NCBI GenBank assembly: GCA_014382915.1 | Contig: JACNIV010000028.1 | Coordinates: 1-7,368, forward strand | Direction of reading: 5' to 3' | From: Candidatus Cloacimonadota bacterium | Lineage (GTDB): Bacteria; Cloacimonadota; Cloacimonadia; Cloacimonadales; TCS61 | DNA length: 7,368 nucleotides | In this document: in pieces, positions 1 through 5,677 of the stretch | Layout of the letters: every line of letters begins with the position of its first letter | Numbering within the stretch: position 1 is the first letter of the stretch | Position numbers and translations under genes: made by a program | The notes under the pieces: model-generated | What the model saw: only the letters and a program-made list of their open reading frames with translations | Told to the model about the DNA's origin: nothing | Databases searched by the model: none

Positions 1-9
1 TAAAAAAAA

Positions 10-36
10 TGTAACTTTTAACTTTGTTAACGTTTC
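10..36 (+). promoter_or_regulatory. Candidate ECF-type (autoregulatory) promoter of the sigma operon
   Basis: TGTAAC at 10-15 and CGTTTC at 31-36 are separated by 15 bases, resembling ECF sigma promoters (an AAC-type -35 and a CGT-type -10). A start site near 43 would give a leader of about 20 bases that holds the Shine-Dalgarno AAGGA at 52-56. The block also contains TAAC three times (12, 19 and 28), a tandem TAACTTT repeat (12-25) and the inverted repeat TTAAC-N3-GTTAA (18-30), which could instead be an operator. This is inferred from motif resemblance only; self-activation is common for ECF sigma operons. Confidence 0.3.
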
Positions 37-64
37 ATTTGTAGAGATTTGAAGGAATTAGAAA

Positions 65-607
65 TTGGATACTGAAAGAAACAGTATAATAAGAGCAAAA
101 AAGGATTTGCAGGAATTCGATTATCTGTATCGGAAATACTATCCAATTATGAATAATTTTGTATTTCATAGATTGAATGATGAAGCAGTGCGCAACGAAA
201 TTGTATCAAATGTTTTCTTCAAAGCAATGAAACGACTTGCTCTTTTCAGGTTTCTCGATTCCCGCAAATGCAGTTTTTCTTCCTGGCTATACAGGATCGC
301 AGTGAACGAAATTAATCAGTTTTACAGGAATGTGAAAAGAGAAGATAGGATTAGAGAATCAGTAAAATGGAACACAGTAGATGGAGATGATATCCAGTTT
401 AATTATAAGGTGATACAGCGCAAAATAGCAGTGTTTAAAACTTATGAACAGAACTTGATAACACTAAGATTTTTTGAGAAACTCAGCTACAGAGAAATTG
501 CTGATATCTACAATAAGAAGGAAGGAGCCATCAAAGTGCAAATGCACAGGCTTCTGAAAAAACTTCGCTGTGATGTGGAAAAGGAGATCGAAAATGAAAG
601 ATCTTGA
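65..607 (+). CDS. ECF-type RNA polymerase sigma factor (sigma-70 family)
   Basis: This is a 180-residue protein with the two-domain layout of extracytoplasmic-function sigma factors. Region 2 spans about residues 15-92: a YLYRKYYPIMNNFVFHRL helix, then a segment with NEIVSNVFFKAMKRL and SFSSWLYRIAVNEINQFYR, the usual core-binding and -10 recognition helices. Region 4 spans about 116-172 and ends in the helix-turn-helix LSYREIADIYNKKEGAIKVQ followed by MHRLLKKL, which should bind the -35. The length is normal for the family. It starts at TTG: an in-frame stop lies just upstream at 59-61, AAGGA sits 8 bases before the TTG, and the first internal ATG (codon 29) would cut into region 2. It overlaps the next gene by 14 bases, indicating translational coupling with a presumed antagonist. 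It should direct RNA polymerase to a stress or envelope regulon. The ECF subgroup cannot be assigned by eye. Confidence 0.9.
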   Translation: MDTERNSIIRAKKDLQEFDYLYRKYYPIMNNFVFHRLNDEAVRNEIVSNVFFKAMKRLALFRFLDSRKCSFSSWLYRIAVNEINQFYRNVKREDRIRESVKWNTVDGDDIQFNYKVIQRKIAVFKTYEQNLITLRFFEKLSYREIADIYNKKEGAIKVQMHRLLKKLRCDVEKEIENERS

Positions 608-1052
608 GAATAAATTATTTTCTATGGACGTTCCTAAAATAGAGGACGATCCTTTTGAAAATAAATTGAGAAGAAAATTGGTCAACAGGTTTTATAAACC
701 GGCAAACAACTTCCGATTCAAATTCAAGCTGGTAACGGCTTTGGCTTCTTTGCTGCTCATTTTTGGCTGTGTCATTGTCATCCAACCGGGTGTAGCTCTC
801 AGTTTGAATAAACTGATATTCCCTTCAAATATAATGGTAGCAGAGAGAGATAATAGTGGTACAGAAAATGAACTGGCTTATACATCCATTTTCAATCCAC
901 AGCTTGTGGATAGACTTGATCCATCCAAATTTCGGGAAGACAAAACATATATAATCCGTAAATATATATCTGCGGAAGAAGGTGCTGTGATGATAGTATC
1001 CGAATTCGATCAAAGAAAAAAACCAAAAAAATTACGTGAAGTTAGTTTCTAA
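594..1052 (+). CDS. Small single-pass membrane protein, putative anti-sigma factor
   Basis: The product has 152 residues: a charged N-terminal part (1-45), one hydrophobic segment (about 46-65, LVTALASLLLIFGCVIVI), and a C-terminal part of about 85 residues expected outside the cytoplasm. This topology, and a start 14 bases inside the end of the sigma gene, is the classic arrangement of a membrane anti-sigma factor that holds the sigma through its cytoplasmic N-terminus. No HxxxCxxC zinc-binding anti-sigma motif is present, so the role is inferred from position and topology, not family signature. The ATG at 594 is preferred because AAGGAG at 581-586 lies 7 bases upstream; an in-frame ATG at 570 has no comparable site and would lengthen the overlap to 38 bases. 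The tail is very basic (RKKPKKLR). It could be an uncharacterised membrane protein with another regulatory task. Confidence 0.7.
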   Translation: MKDLENKLFSMDVPKIEDDPFENKLRRKLVNRFYKPANNFRFKFKLVTALASLLLIFGCVIVIQPGVALSLNKLIFPSNIMVAERDNSGTENELAYTSIFNPQLVDRLDPSKFREDKTYIIRKYISAEEGAVMIVSEFDQRKKPKKLREVSF

Positions 1053-1105
1053 AAAAAATAATAAATTGTCTGGTTTTATTCGTTACACCGTGACAAGGAG
1101 GAAAA

Positions 1106-2398
1106 ATGAAAAATATTAGAGTAATACTCACCAGTTTGGTTGTGTTTACACTGTTTGCTGCTCCGCTTCTGGCCAAAGCTTATATGGGTGTGTATCTGGG
1201 TGATCTGTCCAAAAAGGATTATGAAGAATTTGGTTTGAAAGAAAATTATGGAATTCTTATCAAGAAGGTGGTAGATGAAAGTCCTGCCGCTGATGCTGGC
1301 TTGCAAAGTAGAGATATTATCCTGGAGCTTGCCGGTGATAAGGTATATACAACAGATCAACTTACAAAAATGTTAAGTTACTTTGAACCGGAACAAACAG
1401 TAAAGATCAAATATTTCCGCGATAAGAAAGTGAAATCACTGAATTTGAAACTGGGAGAAAAGGAAACTTATGAACCCAAGAAAAAAGCCTATCTGGGTGT
1501 ATTCCTGGCAGAACTGGATAACGAAACACGTGAGAAACTGGAGCTGAAAGAACAGCATGGGATTTTAATAACTAAAACTGTTGAGGATGGTCCCTCTGAA
1601 AAAGCAGGAATTGAAAATAAAACTGTTTTATTGGAAATGGACGGAGAGAAGATCTACACAATAGATCAACTCACAAAAATGTTGGATAGCTACCAACCCG
1701 AACAAGAGGTGAAGTTATCTACTTTTCTCAAAAAGGATTACAAAGACGTTATGGTTAAACTTGGAGAACGTGAAGACCTGATGTTTAAATTTGGCGATGT
1801 ATTCGACTGGGATTTTTTGAACAAACCCGATAACGTTTTTGTTTATCAGTATGATATGGAAAACAGAAAATGGGTCGGTGTAATCTTGAAAACAAATGAA
1901 AAGATCATTCGCGATGGAGATAAAGAAACCATTGAAATAGATATCTCTGTAGATAAAGTGATAGAAGATACACCGGCTGATAAAGCAGGATTAAAAGAAG
2001 GTGATAAGATTATAACTATTGATGGCAAAAATATCAAATCCAGTAAGCAGATCGGTAAAGTTATTAACGAAAAAGAAGTTGGAGATACTGTAGAACTGAA
2101 GATAGAACGTGATGGCAAAAAGATGACCATAACCTGCGAGATTGCTAAACGTAAAGATTATGAAGGATATGAAAAAGTTGAAGTTTCGGTGGATGACGGA
2201 GACATCAGGATATGGATGAACGGTGAAGAAAAATCAATTCTCGATATGAAAAAATTAAGTGAGGAAATGTATAAACTAAAAGCCCTGCAAAAAGCAGGAA
2301 TAAAAGAGGAAATGAAAAAAGTACAAGAGGAAATGGAAAAAGTTAGAAGAGAACTTAATAATATCACCATTGAAATTGAAATCGAAGAAGAGATCTAA
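1106..2398 (+). CDS. Exported triple-PDZ protein with C-terminal coiled coil
   Basis: This 430-residue protein begins with a signal peptide (1-25; hydrophobic core VILTSLVVFTLFAAPLL, likely cut after AKA). Three PDZ domains follow: about 26-117 (YMGVYLG, then ESPAADAGLQSRDIILELAG), 128-220 (YLGVFLA, then DGPSEKAGIENKTVLLEMDG) and 256-347 (WVGVILK, then DTPADKAGLKEGDKIITIDG). Residues 379-415 form a charged heptad-rich helix (KKLSEEMYKLKALQKAGIKE...), probably a coiled coil, and the tail is very acidic. No trypsin-like or site-2 protease domain is present, so it is not a DegP, DegS or RseP homologue but a PDZ-only scaffold or sensor. PDZ domains bind exposed C-terminal peptides, and in DegS and RseP they govern anti-sigma cleavage. 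Placement 53 bases after the putative anti-sigma gene suggests a periplasmic part in the same stress circuit, which is inference. Shine-Dalgarno AAGGAGG lies at 1095-1101. Confidence 0.85.
   Translation: MKNIRVILTSLVVFTLFAAPLLAKAYMGVYLGDLSKKDYEEFGLKENYGILIKKVVDESPAADAGLQSRDIILELAGDKVYTTDQLTKMLSYFEPEQTVKIKYFRDKKVKSLNLKLGEKETYEPKKKAYLGVFLAELDNETREKLELKEQHGILITKTVEDGPSEKAGIENKTVLLEMDGEKIYTIDQLTKMLDSYQPEQEVKLSTFLKKDYKDVMVKLGEREDLMFKFGDVFDWDFLNKPDNVFVYQYDMENRKWVGVILKTNEKIIRDGDKETIEIDISVDKVIEDTPADKAGLKEGDKIITIDGKNIKSSKQIGKVINEKEVGDTVELKIERDGKKMTITCEIAKRKDYEGYEKVEVSVDDGDIRIWMNGEEKSILDMKKLSEEMYKLKALQKAGIKEEMKKVQEEMEKVRRELNNITIEIEIEEEI
1181..1765 (+). repeat. Intragenic tandem duplication of PDZ domains 1 and 2
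   Basis: PDZ1 (codons 26-117) and PDZ2 (codons 129-220) align at a constant offset of 103 codons (309 bases). Both share the strings YTxDQLTKML and PEQxVK, and end in VKLGE or LKLGE. At DNA level 1355-1374 and 1664-1683 differ at one base in 20. The third PDZ is more diverged and has a different spacing. This points to a fairly recent in-frame domain duplication, or to gene conversion between the two units. Confidence 0.75.
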
Positions 2399-2403
2399 GT
2401 AAC

Positions 2404-2469
2404 CGAATTCCTGCCTGCAGGAATTCGATTTTATACCTCCTGCCACCGGATTTTCTCGGGTTTTTTTTT
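2404..2469 (+). terminator. Intrinsic terminator of the sigma/PDZ operon
   Basis: A perfect 10-bp hairpin lies 5 bases after the PDZ stop codon: CGAATTCCTG (2404-2413), loop CCTG, CAGGAATTCG (2418-2427), followed by ATTTTAT. About 30 bases later a T9 run (2461-2469) follows a short GC-containing segment (CCGGATTTTCTCGGG). The first hairpin probably terminates or protects the 3' end, and the T9 run may be a second release site. No gene reads into this region from the other side. Confidence 0.65.
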
Positions 2470-2530
2470 CTTTATACCGTACTTTATCCTGTTGAGGTAG
2501 TGATTTGTTTTATTCTTCCACGTCATTTTG

Positions 2531-2592
2531 CTCTTTAGCAAGTTGAACTTGCTAATGCAATTGTGTTGATAAGTTCAACTTATCAACAAGAG
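2531..2592. repeat. Twin palindromes with a shared core
   Basis: Palindrome 1 (2535-2555) has arms TTAGCAAGTT and AACTTGCTAA around a central G. Palindrome 2 (2564-2588) has arms TGTTGATAAGTT and AACTTATCAACA around a central C. Their 11-base cores, AAGTTGAACTT and AAGTTCAACTT, are reverse complements, so each unit can fold alone or the two can pair with each other. CTCTT (2531-2535) and AAGAG (2588-2592) could close the whole block. It may be a dispersed intergenic repeat of the REP type, a twin operator for a dimeric regulator, or a transcript-end hairpin pair. The sequence alone does not decide. Confidence 0.7.
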
Positions 2593-2707
2593 GAAAGTAG
2601 AAATCTATCTTTATTAGTAATTAGAGAAAACATTTGACAAATAATTCATTTTTTTTTTTTCTTAAATTGGATTTCTCAGTAATATTTTCAACAGAAAGAA
2701 AGAAAAG

Positions 2708-2741
2708 TTAAATTTGCTTCGAGATGAATAGAATATTAAAA
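2708..2741 (+). promoter_or_regulatory. Weak candidate promoter for the structured leader
   Basis: TAGAAT at 2729-2734 matches the sigma-70 -10 consensus at five of six positions and would place a transcription start near 2741, exactly the first base of the left arm of the 14-bp inverted repeat. The -35 is poor: TTAAAT at 2708-2713 with a 15-base spacer is the best available. The coincidence of predicted start and stem start is the main reason to list it. Confidence 0.25.
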
Positions 2742-2903
2742 AGGAAGAGAGTGTTTCGATAAAGCAAGGATAGGTCCATTGCAAAATAATCTCCACAGCA
2801 CTCTTCCCGGTGACATTAAGAAATTTCAGCGAAATGATGTCAAAAAGTTTTTGTGAAAAATAGTTTGACACTCTCTTCCTTCAATTTGTTTTGAAGGAGG
2901 AAG
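2741..2903 (+). ncRNA. Candidate structured RNA leader with mutually exclusive stems (riboswitch-like)
   Basis: Arm A (2741-2754, AAGGAAGAGAGTGT) is a perfect 14-base reverse complement of arm B (2868-2881). Between them lie a hairpin of GCAAGGA (2764-2770) with TCC-A-TTGC (2775-2782), and a second stem of TGACAT (2811-2816) with ATGTCA (2837-2842) enclosing ATTTC-AGC-GAAAT (2823-2835). Arm B also overlaps a local hairpin: 2874-2884 pairs with 2891-2901 over 11 positions (one G-T wobble, six-base loop), which fully buries AAGGAGG (2894-2900), the Shine-Dalgarno of the ORF at 2906. A-B pairing would free that site and B-C pairing would hide it, the logic of a translational riboswitch or other RNA switch. 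I could not match the interior to a known riboswitch class. It could also be a freestanding small RNA or a small inverted-repeat element. Confidence 0.45.
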
Positions 2904-2905
2904 GT

Positions 2906-2941
2906 ATGCTGTTCATTATCTGTAAGAATAAGTTTGAGTAA
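2906..2941 (+). CDS. Putative 11-residue leader peptide
   Basis: ATG at 2906 opens an 11-codon frame encoding MLFIICKNKFE, closed by TAA at 2939-2941. It is preceded at a 5-base spacing by AAGGAGG, the best Shine-Dalgarno in the window and better than those of the full-length genes beside it. Such a strong site before so short a frame, inside a structured leader and ending 51 bases before the next start codon, suggests the act of translation matters more than the product, as in erm or attenuator leader peptides. There is no run of one amino acid that would point to amino-acid attenuation. Against it, a strong purine-rich site can arise by chance in AT-rich leaders. Confidence 0.35.
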   Translation: MLFIICKNKFE

Positions 2942-2990
2942 TATTCTCCTGAACTCAGAAAAAAACAGAAAACAAAAAAAAGGAGAAATA
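2942..2990 (+). promoter_or_regulatory. Anti-Shine-Dalgarno/Shine-Dalgarno pair controlling the gene at 2993
   Basis: TTCTCCT (2944-2950) is a perfect 7-base complement of AGGAGAA (2981-2987), which contains the ribosome binding site for the ATG at 2993. TA at 2942-2943 can add two more pairs with TA at 2989-2990 across a bulged A. The intervening 30 bases are A-rich and unstructured. A ribosome stopping at the leader-peptide TAA (2939-2941) would cover the anti-Shine-Dalgarno and leave the start site open. A competing stem, TGAGT (2935-2939) with ACTCA (2953-2957), places the anti-Shine-Dalgarno in a loop. Confidence 0.35.
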
Positions 2991-2992
2991 AA

Positions 2993-3427
2993 ATGAAAAA
3001 GATATTTATAATATTAATACTAGTATTTAGTATTACTTTGTGTTTAGCCTGGGAAGTAGTAGCTATATCTTATAACAATGTATATACATCAGTATATTTA
3101 ATTGCTGGTACATACCGAGTTACGGTTGAAGGATATATCTCATATACATTGCCATGGGATTATACAAACACTTATTATGCATTTTATGAATTAAGAAATT
3201 CGGGGGGTACACAAGTACAATATGAATCAGGTTACTATAATACCCTTTATGAGTGGCAAACCGGATCTAATTATGATAGAGAAGTATTTCAACCATTCGA
3301 ACTCACAACATCCGGTACTTACACTTTTAGGGGTGCATATATCGCAAGTTGGGCAACAACTGTAAACTCTACAAGTGCAACGCTTTTTTTTGATGATGCA
3401 GTTCCACCAGGAAATGATCAAGATTAA
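2993..3427 (+). CDS. Small secreted tyrosine-rich beta-type protein, unknown function
   Basis: This is a 144-residue protein I do not recognise. It has an N-terminal signal peptide (MKKIFIILILVFSITLCLA, about residues 1-19) without a lipobox. The mature part is rich in Tyr (17 in all), Thr, Ser and Trp, with alternating strand-like stretches such as YRVTVEGYISYTL, AFYELRNSGGTQVQYESGYY and GTYTFRGAYIASW, which suggest an all-beta sandwich resembling jelly-roll or carbohydrate-binding folds. It ends in a polar, acidic tail (DDAVPPGNDQD) and lacks the C-terminal sorting domain of its neighbour. AGGAG at 2981-2985 precedes the ATG by 7 bases. Its stop is 9 bases from the next likely start, so the two secreted proteins are almost certainly co-transcribed. 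Regulation by the leader at 2741-2990 is inferred. Base composition is visibly more AT-rich than the flanking operons. Confidence 0.75.
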   Translation: MKKIFIILILVFSITLCLAWEVVAISYNNVYTSVYLIAGTYRVTVEGYISYTLPWDYTNTYYAFYELRNSGGTQVQYESGYYNTLYEWQTGSNYDREVFQPFELTTSGTYTFRGAYIASWATTVNSTSATLFFDDAVPPGNDQD

Positions 3428-3436
3428 TTGGTTCTG

Positions 3437-5677
3437 ATGAAAAAAATATTATTCTTAATATTTCATATTCCATTTATGCTATTTTGTGTTGTACAAACAG
3501 GACCAAATGGAATATCGAGTTCAGAACACTTTAGTATAGACAGTGCTAATGGCACTGTCTATACTGTTTCCGATGCAGGGAATCTTTATAATATTAACAT
3601 AGACACAAACGAATGGACTGCTATCAATACTCTGGAACAAAATAAGAAAATATTTTCTATGGATGCTTTTGATAATAAGATATATCTTTGTCGGGGAAAT
3701 AGACTATTACGCTCTTATGATAATGGAGAAACCTGGTCTTATGCAGATAATGGTATCTGGAGTAATATTACTCTATTAGGTATTATAATCTGTAGGAGCA
3801 ATTCAAATACACTGTATTTAAAATCTGGCTGGAGTACATGGTTTCGAAGTGAAAATGGAGGAGATTCCTGGCAGGAAGAGCAAATTTTCCCAGGTTTGGA
3901 TATGGAACCTTCTGAAGATTCAGAATTACTAATAATACCTGGCTTGGATGTAATCAATATAAGCTATGATTTTGGAATAAACTGGTCTCAAAGTCCCAAT
4001 ACGTTGTTCACTGATTTTTTATTTTGGCCTTTATGCAGTACGATTGTTGATGATTCAACTTTTATTTTAGCAGGTGCAAGTGAAATAGAACCTGAAAATA
4101 ATATCTTTATTACCTATGATGCCGGTGAAAGTTGGCAGAATTTAAATTATAATTACACCTTCGATGTAATTACAGATATAGAATATTCGAATGATGAGAT
4201 TTTCATTTCTGCAAGTCGTTCAGTTTCTTCGCAAATTAATGGTGGTGTTTATAAATTGATTGAAAATAACCAAAATTGGCAACAAATGGGTAGTGATTTT
4301 TCTTTATGCAATACAGGTTATGGGATTGAATTTTTTAATAATTCGTTATTCTTTTCCAGTAGATTCAATGGATTATTCATAATTGAGGAAAATAATTCCT
4401 GGAACAATTTAGTTCCGGATAATGTATTTGATCTATTAATTTCAAAAACAAAAATTAATCAAAATTTTAATAACAGAATCATTGCAGAAAACGGATTCGC
4501 TTATTTTTCAGATGATTATGGTTATACATGGTCTCGTAAGGATTCTGCTTGTGTTTTTCTCGATATTGCGCAATCTCCATACGATCAAGAATTCTGGGTT
4601 ACTACAAGAACCAGGGAAGGTGTTTATTTAACTTATGATTCAGGAGAAAATTGGATTTTCTCTTGTGATGGTATTGCTGAAGAAGACAGGCTACTCATGG
4701 AAAATATTTTCATTTTATCATCAGATGTTATATTAATATCAGGCTATGTTCATGAGAATTGGCAGCCATCCGATACTTATGTATATCAATCTAATGATCA
4801 AGGGATAAGCTGGGAAAAAGTATTGTCTATGGAATACACAAGTGCAACGTGTGACATTGCTTTCATTAATGTTATAAATCAGGATAATGTTCATTATGCT
4901 TGTTGTCGTGGACAAGGAATACTGGCAAGTTATGATTATGGATTCACTTGGGAAAACATTTACCAAATCCCTTCTTCTACTTATTGTGATTTTGAATATG
5001 ATGGATCAGAATATTTTTATGTGATTACTCATAGTACTGATTCTCCATATTTTTTCAATATCTATCGAACAAGTGATTTTATAGATTGGACAATATGTAC
5101 GGAAGAATTGCAAGAAGATTATTACTTTATTGATTTATCTATTGTTCCTTCTTCTGAAAATGTCTTGATTACTTTAATCTACCCAAGAGATAATGGAGGA
5201 AATCTAGATGATAAGTTGATGATTTCCGAAGATCATGGTTTAACATGGGATTTTGTAGAGCTTGTTGGTCTTCCTGAAGATACAGTACCCATTTCAATTT
5301 CTATCATAACAGAAACAAATGAAATTCTTATGAGTACAAATCACTCTATCTTTAGAGCTGATATTACTGAATTAGTTTCTGTACATCAGGTTACAGTCAC
5401 TCCCTGTACAGAAATTGCAAATTACCCTAATCCCTTCAATCCCTCCACAACTATCAAATTCAACCTAATAGAATCAGGAAACGTAAAACTGGAAATATAC
5501 AATATAAAAGGACAGAAGGTTAAAACTCTGCTGGATTGTTATATGATTCCCGGTCGCAGCGAATTGATCTGGAATGGGAAAGATGATAACGGGAAACAGG
5601 TAGGCTCCGGTGTTTACTTCTACCAGCTTGTTACTGAGAAGAAAACTATTACAAAAAAAATGATCCTTCTTCGTTGA
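3437..5677 (+). CDS. Secreted Asp-box (BNR/sortilin-like) beta-propeller protein with type IX-like C-terminal sorting domain
   Basis: The product has 746 residues, with a signal peptide (MKKILFLIFHIPFMLFCVV). Nine Asp-box motifs of the form S/T-x-D/N-x-G-x-x-W follow, counted from the ATG at 3437: SYDNGETW 93, SENGGDSW 138, SYDFGINW 176, TYDAGESW 226, SDDYGYTW 358, TYDSGENW 399, SNDQGISW 452, SYDYGFTW 498 and SEDHGLTW 597. This is the pattern of BNR-repeat/VPS10-like propellers, probably one large or two stacked propellers. Residues about 661-746 form a FlgD-like sorting domain (YPNPFNPSTTIKFNL near 663, then VKLEIYNIKGQKVKTL and GSGVYFYQLV), known from type IX secretion substrates of the FCB group. 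No sialidase FRIP motif was noticed, so catalytic activity is not claimed; ligand or glycan binding is more likely. The ATG is preferred over an in-frame TTG at 3428 because MKK begins the signal peptide. No Shine-Dalgarno is visible, so translation may depend on coupling to the preceding gene. Confidence 0.85.
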   Translation: MKKILFLIFHIPFMLFCVVQTGPNGISSSEHFSIDSANGTVYTVSDAGNLYNINIDTNEWTAINTLEQNKKIFSMDAFDNKIYLCRGNRLLRSYDNGETWSYADNGIWSNITLLGIIICRSNSNTLYLKSGWSTWFRSENGGDSWQEEQIFPGLDMEPSEDSELLIIPGLDVINISYDFGINWSQSPNTLFTDFLFWPLCSTIVDDSTFILAGASEIEPENNIFITYDAGESWQNLNYNYTFDVITDIEYSNDEIFISASRSVSSQINGGVYKLIENNQNWQQMGSDFSLCNTGYGIEFFNNSLFFSSRFNGLFIIEENNSWNNLVPDNVFDLLISKTKINQNFNNRIIAENGFAYFSDDYGYTWSRKDSACVFLDIAQSPYDQEFWVTTRTREGVYLTYDSGENWIFSCDGIAEEDRLLMENIFILSSDVILISGYVHENWQPSDTYVYQSNDQGISWEKVLSMEYTSATCDIAFINVINQDNVHYACCRGQGILASYDYGFTWENIYQIPSSTYCDFEYDGSEYFYVITHSTDSPYFFNIYRTSDFIDWTICTEELQEDYYFIDLSIVPSSENVLITLIYPRDNGGNLDDKLMISEDHGLTWDFVELVGLPEDTVPISISIITETNEILMSTNHSIFRADITELVSVHQVTVTPCTEIANYPNPFNPSTTIKFNLIESGNVKLEIYNIKGQKVKTLLDCYMIPGRSELIWNGKDDNGKQVGSGVYFYQLVTEKKTITKKMILLR

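Larger units (their letters stand above)
2399..2992. other. 594-base structured intergenic region (overview)
   Basis: No open frame of convincing length or signal lies here on either strand. In order it holds a terminator hairpin (2404-2427) with a T9 run, a featureless AT-rich stretch (2470-2530), a pair of palindromes (2531-2592), a T12 tract (2649-2660), purine-rich sequence (2685-2740), a long-range inverted repeat enclosing smaller hairpins (2741-2881), a Shine-Dalgarno-burying hairpin (2874-2901), an 11-codon ORF (2906-2941), and a segment complementary to the Shine-Dalgarno of the gene at 2993. Each is described separately. Confidence 0.7.

Noticed and set aside
570..593. ATG at 570 as the start of the membrane protein
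   Set aside because: It has no Shine-Dalgarno, whereas AAGGAG sits 7 bases before the ATG at 594, which gives the short overlap usual for sigma/anti-sigma pairs.
1106..2398. DegP/HtrA-type protease
   Set aside because: Three PDZ domains are present, but there is no trypsin-like domain, no GNSGGP serine motif and no HExxH motif in the 430 residues.
2634..2667. Perfect TTGACA at 2634-2639 as a -35 box
   Set aside because: At 16-18 bases downstream there is only the T12 tract; the nearest -10-like hexamer, TTAAAT at 2662-2667, is 22 bases away, outside the normal spacing range.
2724..2762. 12-codon frame MNRILKRKRVFR spanning the left arm
   Set aside because: There is no Shine-Dalgarno at a workable spacing, and it overlaps the candidate promoter and the start of the structured leader.
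2761..2842. Match to a known riboswitch (c-di-GMP-I or cobalamin)
   Set aside because: Short resemblances (GCAA...GCAAA; GGTGACA) are present, but the ordered conserved elements of either class are missing.
2662..2871. 69-codon minus-strand frame in the intergenic region
   Set aside because: It has no ribosome binding site and no recognisable domain, and it crosses the inverted repeat and its hairpins. Its composition looks like the reverse of purine-rich leader sequence.
2741..2881. 141-bp miniature inverted-repeat transposable element with 14-bp terminal repeats
   Set aside because: The terminal repeats fit, but the flanks (ATTAAA on the left, CAATTT on the right) show no target-site duplication, and arm B is also part of a Shine-Dalgarno hairpin. 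An RNA switch explains more. It is not fully excluded without other genomic copies.
2865..2893. TTGACA at 2865-2870 as a promoter for the short ORF
   Set aside because: The position of a -10 reads GTTTTG, which has little resemblance to TATAAT, and the hexamer lies inside arm B.
3437..5677. Sialidase (neuraminidase)
   Set aside because: Asp boxes alone are not diagnostic. No FRIP motif or clear arginine triad was recognised, so only a binding or structural propeller is claimed.
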